Notes under the pieces: generated by a model
The model's database searches: none
What the model was told of the DNA's origin: nothing
What the model saw: the letters and a program-made list of their open reading frames with translations, nothing else
Made by a program: the position numbers and the translations under genes
Assembly: GCF_001422445.1 (NCBI RefSeq)
Contig: NZ_LMNA01000025.1
Span: 63,061 to 127,060 of the forward strand
Direction of reading: 5' to 3'
Source of the DNA: Pseudorhodoferax sp. Leaf274
Lineage (GTDB): Bacteria > Pseudomonadota > Gammaproteobacteria > Burkholderiales > Burkholderiaceae_C
Length of the DNA stretch: 64,000 nt
In this document: positions 14,283-27,604 of the stretch, one piece after another
Layout: every line of letters starts with the position of its first letter
Position numbering within the stretch: position 1 is the stretch's first letter

Positions 14283-15173
14283 ATGGACTGGGACCACCTG
14301 CGCTATTTCCTCGAGCTGGCGCGCACGCGCAAGCTCAGCGCGGCCGCGCGGCGTCTGGACGTGCAGCACACCACGGTGTCGCGGCGCATCCGCGCGCTGG
14401 AGCAGCTGGTGGGCGCGCCGCTGTTCACGCGTTCGGGCGGCGAATACCTGGTCAGCGAGGCCGGCCGGCGGCTGCTGCCGCAGGTGGAGGCCATGGAAGT
14501 GGCCAGCCTGTCCGTTCTGGGCGCCGGGCCGGCGCGCGACGGCGAACTGTCGGGCGTGGTGCGCGTGGGGGCGACCGAGGGCTTCGGCACCGTGGTGCTG
14601 GCGCCCGTGCTGGCGCGCTTCGCACAGGCACACCCGCAGTTGGTGATCGACCTGCTGCCGCTGCCGCGCAACGTCAACCTGTCGCAGCGCGAGGCCGACA
14701 TCGTGGTCTCGCTGGAGCGGCCGGTGCGCGGCAACGCGGTGGCAGCCCGGTTGTGCGACTACGTGCTGCGGCTGTATGCCTCGCCCGCCTATCTGGCGCA
14801 ACACCCGCCCATCCGCAGCCGCGACGACCTGCCGCAGCACAGCTTCATCAGCTACATCGACGACCTGCTGTTCAGCAAGGAGCTGCGCTACCTGGCCGAA
14901 CTGTGCCGCCCGCAGCGCTATGCATTGCGCAGCACCAGCGTGCTGGCCCAGCACCAGGCCGTTGCGCAGGGGGCGGGCATCGGCGTGCTGCCGGCCTTCC
15001 TGGCCGATGGCGATGCCCGCCTGTGCGCCGTGCTGCCCGAGCAGGCGCAGTTTGTGCGCACCTTCTGGATCTCGATGCCCAAGGAAAACCGCTCGGTGGC
15101 GCGCATCCAGGCCATCTGGAGTTTGTTGCGCTCAGCGGCTCAAACAGACAGCAGGCTGCGACCACTGGTCTGA
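14283..15173 (+). CDS. LysR-family transcriptional regulator (probable regulator of the mmsA operon)
   Basis: Regulator of 296 residues. The N-terminal winged helix-turn-helix ([20 protein letters not shown], then [20 protein letters not shown]) is followed by a LysR substrate-binding domain ([30 protein letters not shown]). The variant N-terminus and the compact effector domain resemble the group of LysR proteins that sit beside mmsA-type genes in Burkholderiales. It is transcribed away from mmsA across a gap with paired palindromes, so it probably controls valine catabolism. In Pseudomonas the mms regulator is an AraC-type protein, so this is a different control. Confidence 0.9.
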   Translation: MDWDHLRYFLELARTRKLSAAARRLDVQHTTVSRRIRALEQLVGAPLFTRSGGEYLVSEAGRRLLPQVEAMEVASLSVLGAGPARDGELSGVVRVGATEGFGTVVLAPVLARFAQAHPQLVIDLLPLPRNVNLSQREADIVVSLERPVRGNAVAARLCDYVLRLYASPAYLAQHPPIRSRDDLPQHSFISYIDDLLFSKELRYLAELCRPQRYALRSTSVLAQHQAVAQGAGIGVLPAFLADGDARLCAVLPEQAQFVRTFWISMPKENRSVARIQAIWSLLRSAAQTDSRLRPLV

Positions 15174-15268
15174 TTTCGAGACAGTTCCATCGCCGCGCTC
15201 TGGCCAGTGATGCGTGGGGTGCATTGAAGTGCTTAACATGCCCGTATTCACGTAGCTGGAGCAGGGCG

Positions 15269-16861
15269 ATGGACATCGACGCGGCAGTCATGGCATGGAG
15301 ACAGCTCCTCGGTGCGGAGCAGGTGCTAGACGCGGAGCAGGCGCAGGACGCATACGGCGCGGACACGGCAGCCAACGAGCGCGTGATACCGGCTGCGCTG
15401 CGCATTCTGGACAGCGGCCTGCTGCCCGAAGTGATGCGCATCGCGCAACAGTACAAGGTGCCGGTGCACCCCATCAGCACCGGCCGCAACTGGGGCTACG
15501 GCACATCGCTGCCGCCTGGCAACGGCAGCGTGCTGATCGACCTGGGCGGGCTGCGCAAGATCCTGCACTTCGACGCCGAGTTTGGCGTCGTCACGGTGGA
15601 GCCGGGCGTGACGCAGGGCATGCTGTCGGACTTCCTGGACGCGGGGCAGCACCCCTTCCTGGTGCCGGTGACAGGCGCGGGGCCGACCTGCAGCCTGCTG
15701 TCCAACGCACTGGAGCGCGGCTACGGCGTGACGCCGATCACGGACCACTTCGCCGCCGTCACCGACGTCGAGGCGGTGCTGGCCGACGGCTCGATCTACC
15801 GCACGGCCATGCACGAGGCGGGCGGGGAGGAGATTGCCCGCCTGTTCAAGTACGGCATCGGCCCGTACTCGGTCGGCCTGTTCACGCAGAGCGCGTTCGG
15901 CATCGTGACCAAGATGAGCATCGTGCTGGCCAAGCGGCCGGAGTGCGTCAAGGTCTGCTTGTTCAGCCTGAAGGACGACAGCCTGCTGGAGGCGGCGGCG
16001 GCCGCGATCCGCACCGTGCTGTCCAAGCTGCCAGGCACGGTCGGCGCCATCAACCTCATGAACCAGCACCGCGTGCTGGCCATGTCGGCACCGTACCCCG
16101 AGGGCCGGCTCGTCGACGGGCTGATCCCGGCCCAGGTCATCTCCGAACTCGGGGGGCAATACCAGATCTTCCCGTGGACGGGCTTCGGCACGCTGTATGG
16201 CACCAAGGGCGTGGTCGCAGCCGCGCAAAAGGAGATCAAGCGCGCGCTGGCCGGTATTGCGAGCCGGCTCATCTTCCTCACGCCGGCCACGGCCAAGACG
16301 CTTGCCAGGGCCGCGGCGCGGCTGCCGGGCGGGCTGGGCGAACGCATCGGCAGCACGGCGCAGACGCTGGCCCTGTCGCTGGAGCTGGTGGCCGGCCGCC
16401 CCAACGAGACGGCGCTGCCTCTGGCCTACTGGCGCAATCCCAATCCGCCCCGCGGCGCATTCCGCGACCCCGCACGCGACGGCAGCGGATTGATCTGGTA
16501 TGCGCCGCTGGTGCCGATGCGCCCGGCCACGATGCGCAGCTACGTGAAGATGGTGCACGAGGTCACTGCCCGGCACGGCATCGAGCCGCTCATCACCTTC
16601 ACGACGCTGAGCGACAAGCTGGTGGACAGCACCGTGCCCATCGTCTTCAAGCGCGACGACCCGCAGGCTGTGGCGGCCGCCAAGGCCTGCTACGCCGAAC
16701 TCGTGCAGGCCGGGCGCGCGGCTGGCTATTTCCCGTACCGCGTGGGCATCGGCGGCATGTCGACGGTGGTGGGCCTGCAGGACACGGCCCGTGCCTTCCA
16801 TGCCCGGCTGCACGATTGCCTGGATCCGAACGGAATCCTCTCGCCTGGGCGCTACCGCTGA
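15269..16861 (+). CDS. FAD-binding oxidoreductase of the vanillyl-alcohol oxidase/p-cresol methylhydroxylase family
   Basis: Flavoprotein of 530 residues with a PCMH-type FAD-binding domain. The N-terminal ISTGRNWGYGTSLPPGNGSV matches the ISTGKNFGYG segment of p-cresol methylhydroxylase, followed by VEPGVTQGMLSDFL and the nucleotide-binding NALERGYGVTPITDHFA. The C-terminus CLDPNGILSPGRYR is typical of the family. Such enzymes oxidise para-substituted phenols, but the substrate here is unknown. No cytochrome c partner gene (PchC-type) is adjacent, so it may use oxygen or another acceptor. The start at 15269 has GGAG about 9 bp upstream. It stands alone, between the LysR gene and a PEP-CTERM gene. 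Confidence 0.82.
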   Translation: MDIDAAVMAWRQLLGAEQVLDAEQAQDAYGADTAANERVIPAALRILDSGLLPEVMRIAQQYKVPVHPISTGRNWGYGTSLPPGNGSVLIDLGGLRKILHFDAEFGVVTVEPGVTQGMLSDFLDAGQHPFLVPVTGAGPTCSLLSNALERGYGVTPITDHFAAVTDVEAVLADGSIYRTAMHEAGGEEIARLFKYGIGPYSVGLFTQSAFGIVTKMSIVLAKRPECVKVCLFSLKDDSLLEAAAAAIRTVLSKLPGTVGAINLMNQHRVLAMSAPYPEGRLVDGLIPAQVISELGGQYQIFPWTGFGTLYGTKGVVAAAQKEIKRALAGIASRLIFLTPATAKTLARAAARLPGGLGERIGSTAQTLALSLELVAGRPNETALPLAYWRNPNPPRGAFRDPARDGSGLIWYAPLVPMRPATMRSYVKMVHEVTARHGIEPLITFTTLSDKLVDSTVPIVFKRDDPQAVAAAKACYAELVQAGRAAGYFPYRVGIGGMSTVVGLQDTARAFHARLHDCLDPNGILSPGRYR

Positions 16862-16875
16862 GCAGCGTGAAATAA

Positions 16876-16914
16876 TTCACACACATTTGTCACCAAAATT
16901 TACACACATGTGTC
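16876..16914 (+). repeat. Two direct repeats upstream of the PEP-CTERM gene
   Basis: TTCACACACATTTGTC (16876-16891) and TTTACACACATGTGTC (16899-16914) agree at 14 of 16 positions, with a 23-bp start-to-start distance (about two helical turns). They lie in an unusually AT-rich gap and could be activator sites for the gene at 17050. Confidence 0.4.
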
Positions 16915-16976
16915 CGGGTGGGTCGGCCTTTAAATTTTTCTTATTCAAATCAATAGCTTGAGCTGCTAATCTTACA

Positions 16977-16992
16977 TGGCATGCGATGTGCT
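16977..16992 (+). promoter_or_regulatory. Candidate sigma-54 promoter for the PEP-CTERM gene
   Basis: TGGCATGCGATGTGCT has the required GG-N10-GC core and matches the consensus TGGCAC-N5-TTGCW at most positions (TGGCA intact, GTGC in place of TTGC). It ends 57 bp before the ATG. Sigma-54 control of PEP-CTERM genes through PrsK/PrsR systems is known in related bacteria. The match alone is modest evidence. Confidence 0.4.
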
Positions 16993-17049
16993 TAGTGTGA
17001 AGGCGAAGGCAAGAAAAAGCGCCTTCTGATCAACACACTGAGGACAAAC

Positions 17050-17778
17050 ATGAACATGTTGAAAAGCACTCTCTTCGGCGCAGCACTTCTCGCAACGCTT
17101 GCGACTTCGCAGGCTGCGGTGGTCAGCGTGGGTGGCGTCACCTGGGACACCGCGGCCATTGGCCAGAACGGTTCCCCGATCGATTTCACGAGCAGATCGG
17201 ACGACGTCTACCAGACGATCGGCAACAGCTCGCCCTATGCCGTCACGGGTTTCGGCCAGATCACCCGAATCAATTCCAGCACGGGCTTTTGCACCAATTG
17301 CACGCTGACGTATGAGTTCGGCGGTTTCAACCTGGCCAACTCGACGACCGATCCGGACGCCGACACGACCACGCGGACGTACACGGGTGGCTGGGTCAAC
17401 GTGTATGTGAACTACCTGGACAACACCCGCGCCCTGTGGCTGGGCCTCCAGGGCCACGCAGGCACGTCGCTGACGGGCATCATCGTGGGTTCCGGCGTGG
17501 ACGTGGTGGGCGTGAACGGCACCGGTTTGCTGGACGTCGTGAACGGCCTGGCAGCCAGCTACTTCGATACCAATGCGATGACCCGCGGCGCGGACTTCAG
17601 GTTCTCGACCACGGCGACCACCATCGACGCCTCCGATCCCGCGGCGATCAAGACCAGCGGCTCTGGCACGTTCACGAGCCAGACCCAAGTGACCGAGGTT
17701 CCCGAACCTGCTTCGGTCGCCCTGGTGGGCCTGGGCCTGCTCGGCCTGGCGGCTCGCCGCCGCAAGCTGGCGAAGTAA
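17050..17778 (+). CDS. PEP-CTERM sorting domain-containing protein
   Basis: Exported protein of 242 residues with a signal peptide (MLKSTLFGAALLATLATSQA region) and a C-terminal PEP-CTERM tail: VPEPASVALVGLGLLGLAARR, made of the VPEP motif, a hydrophobic helix and a basic end. This tail is the sorting signal for exosortase EpsH/XrtA-type systems linked to exopolysaccharide. The middle is rich in Thr, Asn, Gly and Ser and has one CTNC motif (about residue 80); I recognise no catalytic domain. No exosortase gene is in the window. The local AT content and direct repeats upstream suggest separate regulation. Confidence 0.88.
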   Translation: MNMLKSTLFGAALLATLATSQAAVVSVGGVTWDTAAIGQNGSPIDFTSRSDDVYQTIGNSSPYAVTGFGQITRINSSTGFCTNCTLTYEFGGFNLANSTTDPDADTTTRTYTGGWVNVYVNYLDNTRALWLGLQGHAGTSLTGIIVGSGVDVVGVNGTGLLDVVNGLAASYFDTNAMTRGADFRFSTTATTIDASDPAAIKTSGSGTFTSQTQVTEVPEPASVALVGLGLLGLAARRRKLAK

Positions 17779-17792
17779 TCCTTGTCGCGACC

Positions 17793-17864
17793 GGGCCGGC
17801 CACGCTGTTGGCTGGCCCCACCCGATGCCCGGCAGGCTCGCGCTTGCCGGGCATCGTTGTTTGT
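17793..17864 (+). terminator. Double hairpin terminator after the PEP-CTERM gene
   Basis: Two stem-loops in series. The first is GGGCCGGCCA (17793-17802) with TGGCTGGCCC (17809-17818), one G-T pair. The second is a perfect 11-bp stem GATGCCCGGCA (17824-17834) with TGCCGGGCATC (17845-17855), followed by GTTGTTTGT. It isolates the gene from smc. Confidence 0.75.
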
Positions 17865-18009
17865 GCGGTGGCCGGGCAGCTGCAGGGCCGGAAGTGGCTC
17901 AGATAAACTCCGTCGCCACCGGCCGGCGTGGCGGCACAGGCGTTCTGCCGAAGCGGCACGGCGGGGGTGGCTGGCGGTTTTGCCGCCGTTCTCCTCATCA
18001 AAGAATCCC

Positions 18010-21000
18010 TTGCGCCTCAACTCCATCAAGCTGGCCGGCTTCAAGTCCTTCGTCGAGCCCACGAACTTCCTTCTGCCGGGGCAACTGGTGGGCGTCGTGG
18101 GGCCGAATGGCTGCGGCAAGTCCAACATCATGGACGCGGTGCGCTGGGTGCTGGGCGAGAGCAAGGCCAGCGAGCTGCGCGGCGAGTCCATGCAGGACGT
18201 GATCTTCAACGGCACGAACCTGCGCAAACCGGCCAGCCGCGCCAGCGTGGAGCTGGTGTTCGACAACGCCGACCACCGTGCCGGCGGCCAGTGGTCGCAG
18301 TTCGGCGAGATCGCCGTCAAGCGCGTGCTGACACGCGACGGCACCAGCAGCTACTACATCAACAACCAGCCGGTACGCCGGCGCGACGTGCAGGACGTGT
18401 TCCTGGGCACGGGGCTGGGACCGCGCGCCTACGCCATCATCGGGCAGGGCACGATCAGCCGCATCATCGAGTCCAAGCCCGAGGAGCTGCGGCTGTTCCT
18501 CGAGGAGGCGGCCGGTGTCTCCAAGTACAAGGAGCGCCGGCGCGAGACCGAGAACCGGCTGTCGGACACCCGCGAGAACCTGACCCGCGTCGAGGACATC
18601 CTGCGCGAGCTCAACGCCAACCTCGACAAGCTCGAGAAACAGGCCGAGGTGGCGCAGCGCTACCACGCGCTGCAGGCCAGCGCCACCCTCAAGCAGCACC
18701 AGCTGTGGTTCCTCAAGCGGGCCGACAGCGAGGTCGACCAGGCGCGCATCCTGGCCGAGGTGGCGAATGCACAGACTGCGCTGGAGGCGCGCGTGGCGGA
18801 CCTGCGCCATGTCGAGGCGGAACTCGAGACCGTGCGCCAGGCCCACTACGCGGCGGGCGACCTGGTCAACCAGGCCCAGGGCAAGCTGTACGAGGCCAGT
18901 GCCGAGGTGGGCCGGCTGGAGAGCGAGATCCGCTTCGTGGTCGAAGGCCGCCAGCGCGTGGAACAACGCCTCGCCACGCTCAAGGAACAGATTGGCCAGT
19001 GGGCCACGCGCAAGGAAGACGCGCTGGAAGAGATCGAGACGCTGTCCGGCCAGGGCGAACAGGCCGAGGAGGCCGCCGAGCTGCTGGCCGCCCAGGTCGA
19101 GGAACAGGCCATGCGCCTGCCCGAGCTGGAGGACGCGCTGAACCAGGCGCAGTCTCGCGCCAACGAGCAGCGCACCAGCGTCGGCCAGGTGCAGCAGCAG
19201 ATCCAGGTCCTGGCGGCCGAGCAGCGCAGCATCGAGGAGCAGTCGCGCCAGCTCAACCAGCGGCGTGAACGCCTGGTCACCGACCAGCGCGCGCTGGCGG
19301 TGCCTGACGAGGCGCGCCTGGCCCAGCTGCAGGAGCAGCTGGAACAGGCCCAGGAGGCGGCCGGCATCGCCGATGCGCGGCTGCAGGAACTGCAGGACAG
19401 CGTGCCGCAGCTGGACGAAGACCGTCGCACGCGCCAGCAGGCCGTCAACACCGAGTCCGCACGGGAAGCCGACCTGTCGGCACGCGCCGAGGCGCTCAAG
19501 GCGCTGCAGGAGAAGGTACGCACCGACGGCAAGCTCACGCCCTGGCTGGCCCGCCACGGGCTGGACGGCCTGCAGGGCATCTGGAGCCGCATCCACATCG
19601 AGCAGGGCTGGGAGAACGCGCTGGAGGCTGCGCTGCGCGAACGCCTCGGTGCGCTGGAGATCTCGCGGCTGGACAGCGTCAAGGGCTTCCTGGGCCAGCA
19701 GGGCGCCGACGGCCCGCCGGCCAAGCTGGCGTTCTACAGCCCGCCGGGCAACCCCGTGGCGCAGGACGCAGCCCGCCTGCCACGCCTGGCCGACCTGCTG
19801 CGCCTGGGCGATGCCGCGCAACGCGCGCTGTTCGCCGAATGGCTGCACGGCTGCTACACGGCGCAGAGCTTCGAGGAGGCCCTGGCCCAGCGCAGCCAGC
19901 TGCAGCCCGGCGAAACCATCTACGTGCGCGCCGGCCATGCGGTCGGTGCCCACAGCGTGAGCTTCTTCGCACAGGATTCCGAGCAGGCCGGCCTGCTGGC
20001 CCGCGCGCAGGAGATCGAAAACCTGGACAAGCAACTGCGCGCCCAGGCGCTGATCGGCGAGGAGTCGCGCAGCGCGCTGGTGCGCGCCGAAGCCGCCTAC
20101 GCCGATGCCTCGCAGCGCCTGGTCGGCGCGCGCCGCGAGGCCGCCGAAACGCAGAGCAGTGCCCATGCCCTGCAGGTCGAGACGCTGCGGCTGCAGCAGT
20201 TGGCCGAGCAGACCCGCGCCCGCAACGAACAGCTCAGCGGTGACCTGGCTGAGGTCGATGCGCAGCTCGAAGACCTGCAGGAGCGCCGCATCACGGCAGA
20301 AGCCCGCTTCGAGGAACTGGACATGCAGCTGGCCGACAGCCAGGAACGCCATGCCCAGCTCGACGAGCGCGTGATCGAGTCGCAGCGCCGGCTGGCCGAA
20401 TCGCGCGAGCAGCAGCGCGGGCTGGAGCGGCAGGCGCAGGAGGCGCAGTTCGCGCACCGCAGCCTGGGCGCGCGCCGTGACGAGTTGTCGCGCGCCATTG
20501 CGATGGCCGAGCAGCAGGCCGGCTCGCTCGTGGGCGAGGAAGAGCGCGCACGCGAGGAACTGGCGCGGCTGTCGGATGCCGCCGCCCAGGCCGGGCTGCA
20601 GAACGCGCTCGGCCTCAAGCTCGAACGCGAAGCCGCGCTCGGCGCACAGCGCAGCGAATACGACGACCTCACGCAGCGCCTGCGCGCCAGCGACGAACGC
20701 CGTCTCAAGCTCGAACGCGAACTCGACCCGCTGCGCCAGCGCATCATGGAATTCCAGCTCAAGGAGCAGGCCGCGCGCCTGGGCCTGGAGCAGTACAGCC
20801 AGCACTTGGCCGACGCGGGCGTCGACATGGCCCAACTGGCCCAGTCCATCACCGAAGGAAACGTGCGCCTGTCGGGCCTGCAGACCGAGATCGACCGGCT
20901 GCACCGCGAGATCGTCGCGCTGGGCGCCGTCAACCTCGCGGCGCTGGACGAACTCACCGCGGCGCGCGAGCGCAAGCAGTTCCTGGACGCGCAGACTGCC

Positions 21001-21534
21001 GACTTGACCGAAGCCATGACCACGCTCGAAGACGCGATCCGCAAGATCGACAACGAGACGCGCGAGCTGCTGTCGGGCACCTTCGACACCGTCAACGGCC
21101 ACTTCGGCCGCATGTTCCCCGAGCTGTTCGGCGGCGGCAATGCGCGCCTGGTCATCACGGGCGACGAGATCCTGGATTCGGGCGTGCAGGTGATCGCCCA
21201 GCCGCCCGGCAAGAAGAACCAGACCATCCACCTGCTGTCCGGCGGCGAGAAGGCGCTGACAGCCATCGCGCTCGTGTTTGCGATCTTCCAGCTCAACCCC
21301 GCGCCGTTCTGCCTGCTCGACGAGGTGGACGCGCCGCTGGACGACGCCAACACCGAGCGCTATGCCAAACTCGTGAGCGCCATGAGCCGCGAGACCCAGT
21401 TCCTGTTCATCAGCCACAACAAGATCGCCATGGAGATGGCGCAGCAGTTGATCGGCGTGACCATGCAGGAGCAGGGCGTCTCGCGGATCGTGGCGGTCGA
21501 CATGGAATCGGCCCTGTCCATGGCCGAGTCCTGA
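18010..21534 (+). CDS. smc: Chromosome segregation protein SMC
   Basis: Condensin ATPase of 1174 residues that organises the chromosome. The N-terminal head (RLNSIKLAGFKSF) has Walker A GPNGCGKSNIMD near residues 33-44. Long coiled coils rich in Glu, Gln, Ala and Arg flank a hinge near residues 510-660. The C-terminal head carries the signature LLSGGEKALTAIALVFAIF and Walker B FCLLDEVDAPLDD. The conserved protein start coincides with TTG at 18010; no ATG or GTG fits, so a TTG start is likely. It is followed 31 bp later by zipA, then ligA and def, an order conserved in Burkholderiales. Confidence 0.95.
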   Translation: MRLNSIKLAGFKSFVEPTNFLLPGQLVGVVGPNGCGKSNIMDAVRWVLGESKASELRGESMQDVIFNGTNLRKPASRASVELVFDNADHRAGGQWSQFGEIAVKRVLTRDGTSSYYINNQPVRRRDVQDVFLGTGLGPRAYAIIGQGTISRIIESKPEELRLFLEEAAGVSKYKERRRETENRLSDTRENLTRVEDILRELNANLDKLEKQAEVAQRYHALQASATLKQHQLWFLKRADSEVDQARILAEVANAQTALEARVADLRHVEAELETVRQAHYAAGDLVNQAQGKLYEASAEVGRLESEIRFVVEGRQRVEQRLATLKEQIGQWATRKEDALEEIETLSGQGEQAEEAAELLAAQVEEQAMRLPELEDALNQAQSRANEQRTSVGQVQQQIQVLAAEQRSIEEQSRQLNQRRERLVTDQRALAVPDEARLAQLQEQLEQAQEAAGIADARLQELQDSVPQLDEDRRTRQQAVNTESAREADLSARAEALKALQEKVRTDGKLTPWLARHGLDGLQGIWSRIHIEQGWENALEAALRERLGALEISRLDSVKGFLGQQGADGPPAKLAFYSPPGNPVAQDAARLPRLADLLRLGDAAQRALFAEWLHGCYTAQSFEEALAQRSQLQPGETIYVRAGHAVGAHSVSFFAQDSEQAGLLARAQEIENLDKQLRAQALIGEESRSALVRAEAAYADASQRLVGARREAAETQSSAHALQVETLRLQQLAEQTRARNEQLSGDLAEVDAQLEDLQERRITAEARFEELDMQLADSQERHAQLDERVIESQRRLAESREQQRGLERQAQEAQFAHRSLGARRDELSRAIAMAEQQAGSLVGEEERAREELARLSDAAAQAGLQNALGLKLEREAALGAQRSEYDDLTQRLRASDERRLKLERELDPLRQRIMEFQLKEQAARLGLEQYSQHLADAGVDMAQLAQSITEGNVRLSGLQTEIDRLHREIVALGAVNLAALDELTAARERKQFLDAQTADLTEAMTTLEDAIRKIDNETRELLSGTFDTVNGHFGRMFPELFGGGNARLVITGDEILDSGVQVIAQPPGKKNQTIHLLSGGEKALTAIALVFAIFQLNPAPFCLLDEVDAPLDDANTERYAKLVSAMSRETQFLFISHNKIAMEMAQQLIGVTMQEQGVSRIVAVDMESALSMAES

Positions 21535-25187
<3,653 letters not shown>

Positions 25188-25334
25188 ACATCAGGCGCCT
25201 TGAGGCAGGCGGCGCAATGCCGCTTCGCTGTGGGAGGTCATGGCCGCGTCACGCACGCGGCCTACGCTGGCACGGTGCGCACCAGCGGCAGGCAGCCGCG
25301 CACGCGCGCGCCGTCCCCACCTCACACGACAGCC

Positions 25335-27584
25335 ATGACCTCACGACGCAGCTTCCTGCGCGGCAGTGCCCATGCGGGCATCGCCGCCGCGACCTATGCA
25401 GCCTTCCCACCGGCGATCCAGCGCGCGCTGGCCATCCCGGCCCACAACGCCACCGGCACCATCCGCGACGTCGAGCACGTGGTGATCCTGATGCAGGAGA
25501 ACCGCGCCTTCGACCACTACTTCGGCACGCTGGCCGGCGTGCGCGGCTTCGGCGACCGCTTCCCGATCCCGCTGCCCGAGGGCCGCAACGTCTGGCAGCA
25601 GCGCCTGGCCAACGGCAACGTGGTCATGCCGTTCCACCTGGACGGCAACGCCGGCAACGCCCAGCGCGTGAGCGGCACGCCGCACGACTGGAACGACAGC
25701 CAGCAGGCCTGGGACAACGGCCGCATGGACCAATGGCCGCGCTACAAGAACACCATCTCGATGGGCTACTTCAAGGAGAACGAGATCCCGTTCCCCTTCG
25801 CGCTGGCCAACGCCTTCACGCTGTGCGACGCCTACCACTGCGCCATGCACACCGGCACCGACGCCAACCGTTCCTTCTTCCTGACCGGCACCAACGGCGC
25901 GGTGCCCACCGGCACGGCCTTCGTCACCAACGAGTGGGACGCCATCGACGGCCTGGCCAGCGGCGTGAACACCGGCTACACCTGGACCACGTACGCCGAA
26001 CGCCTGGAGGCCGCCGGCGTGCGCTGGATCAGCTACCAGAACATGCCCGACGAGTGGGGCGACAACATGCTGGGCGCGTTCCGCCAGTTCAAGCGTGCCA
26101 ACATCGCCTCGGGCTACCCCGTGTCCAGCGGCGGCTCGCCGGGCCGGCCCTACACCAACACCGGCCAGGCCGTGCCCTACCACGCCTACGACGCGGCCAC
26201 CGACAACGCCAACAACCCGCTGTACAAGGGCATCGCCAACACGCTGCCGGGCACGCAGCCCGAGCAGTACCTGGACGCCTTCAAGCGCGACATCCGCGAG
26301 GGCCGGCTGCCCCAGGTGTCGTGGATGAACGCGCCGTCGATCTACTGCGAGCACCCCGGCCCGTCGAGCCCCGTGCAGGGTGCCTGGTTCCTGCAAGAGG
26401 TGCTGGACGCGCTGACCGCCAACCCCGAGGTCTGGAGCAAGACCGTGCTGATCGTCAACTTCGACGAGAACGACGGTTACTTCGACCACGTGCCCTCGCC
26501 CTCGGCCCCGTCGCCGGACGGCAAGGGCGGCTACGCGGGCAAGACCACGCTGCCCCCAAGCGACCTGGCGCCCGAGTACTACACGCACCCGCGCCCGGCC
26601 GGCAGCACCCGGCAGCCCGCGCCGGACGGCCGCGTCTATGGCCCCGGACCGCGCGTGCCGATGTACGTGATCTCGCCCTGGAGCCGCGGCGGCTGGGTCA
26701 ACTCGCAGGTGTTCGACCACACCTCGGTGATCCGCTTCCTGGAGGCGCGCTTCGGTGTGGCCGAGCCCAACATCAGCCCCTTCCGCCGCGCCGTCTGCGG
26801 CGACCTGACCAGCGCCTTCAACTTCGCCACGCCCAACAGCGAGGCGCTGCCGGTGCTGCAGGGCCGCAAGGACAAAGGCCAGGCCGATGCGCTGCGCGCG
26901 GCCCAGCAGCGGCTCGCGCAAATCGCGCCGCCGGCGTCGCAGCAGTTCCCGGTGCAGGCGAGCGGTACGCGCCCCTCGCGCGCGCTGCCCTATGAGCTGG
27001 CGACGACCTGCACGGTGCAGCCCGGCGCCACCATGGCGGCCGTGCGCGTGGCGCTGGACTTCGCCAACACGGGCCGCCAGGCCGCGGTGTTCCATGTCTA
27101 CGACCGCAAGGACCTCGCTGCCGTGCCGCGCCGCTACATGGTGGAGCCGGGCAAGTCGCTGTCGGACCTCTGGACGCCCGCCGTGGGGGGCGCCTACGAC
27201 CTGTGGGTGCTGGGCCCCAACGGCTACCACCGCCACTTCACCGGCAGCGCACTGCGCGCGATCGCGGCCGGCCAGCCGCGGCCCGACGTGCACGTGCGCT
27301 GCGACGCGGCCACGGGCGAGCTCGTGCTGCGCCTCGTCAACACCGGCACGGCGCCGTGCACGTTCCTGCTGGCTGCGAACGCCTACGCGGCGCTGGGCCA
27401 GAGCCACACGCTGGCGCCGCGCAGCGAACTCGCCGTGCGGCTGCCGGTGGCAGGCAACGACCACTGGTACGACTTCAGCGCCACGGTCTCGGGCCAGCCC
27501 GACTACCTGCGGCGCTTCGCCGGCCGTGTCGAGACCGGCCGGCACACCGTCAGCGATCCCGCGCTGGGCCAAGGCCTGCGCTGA
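25335..27584 (+). CDS. Phosphocholine-specific phospholipase C (Tat-exported)
   Basis: Secreted phosphoesterase of 749 residues that splits phosphatidylcholine-type lipids into diacylglycerol and phosphocholine. The twin-arginine signal is at the N-terminus (MTSRRSFLRGSAHAG). The catalytic domain starts with VEHVVILMQENRAFDHYFGTL, which carries the conserved metal and nucleophile region of the PlcH/PlcN/acid phosphatase family; VNFDENDGYFDHVPSPS is also conserved. Two C-terminal beta-domains of the DUF756 type follow from about residue 550. The start at 25335 places the RR motif correctly. A PEP-CTERM gene lies 20 bp downstream and may be co-transcribed. Confidence 0.93.
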   Translation: MTSRRSFLRGSAHAGIAAATYAAFPPAIQRALAIPAHNATGTIRDVEHVVILMQENRAFDHYFGTLAGVRGFGDRFPIPLPEGRNVWQQRLANGNVVMPFHLDGNAGNAQRVSGTPHDWNDSQQAWDNGRMDQWPRYKNTISMGYFKENEIPFPFALANAFTLCDAYHCAMHTGTDANRSFFLTGTNGAVPTGTAFVTNEWDAIDGLASGVNTGYTWTTYAERLEAAGVRWISYQNMPDEWGDNMLGAFRQFKRANIASGYPVSSGGSPGRPYTNTGQAVPYHAYDAATDNANNPLYKGIANTLPGTQPEQYLDAFKRDIREGRLPQVSWMNAPSIYCEHPGPSSPVQGAWFLQEVLDALTANPEVWSKTVLIVNFDENDGYFDHVPSPSAPSPDGKGGYAGKTTLPPSDLAPEYYTHPRPAGSTRQPAPDGRVYGPGPRVPMYVISPWSRGGWVNSQVFDHTSVIRFLEARFGVAEPNISPFRRAVCGDLTSAFNFATPNSEALPVLQGRKDKGQADALRAAQQRLAQIAPPASQQFPVQASGTRPSRALPYELATTCTVQPGATMAAVRVALDFANTGRQAAVFHVYDRKDLAAVPRRYMVEPGKSLSDLWTPAVGGAYDLWVLGPNGYHRHFTGSALRAIAAGQPRPDVHVRCDAATGELVLRLVNTGTAPCTFLLAANAYAALGQSHTLAPRSELAVRLPVAGNDHWYDFSATVSGQPDYLRRFAGRVETGRHTVSDPALGQGLR

Positions 27585-27604
27585 ACCACCTTCGGAGCAA
27601 CGAC

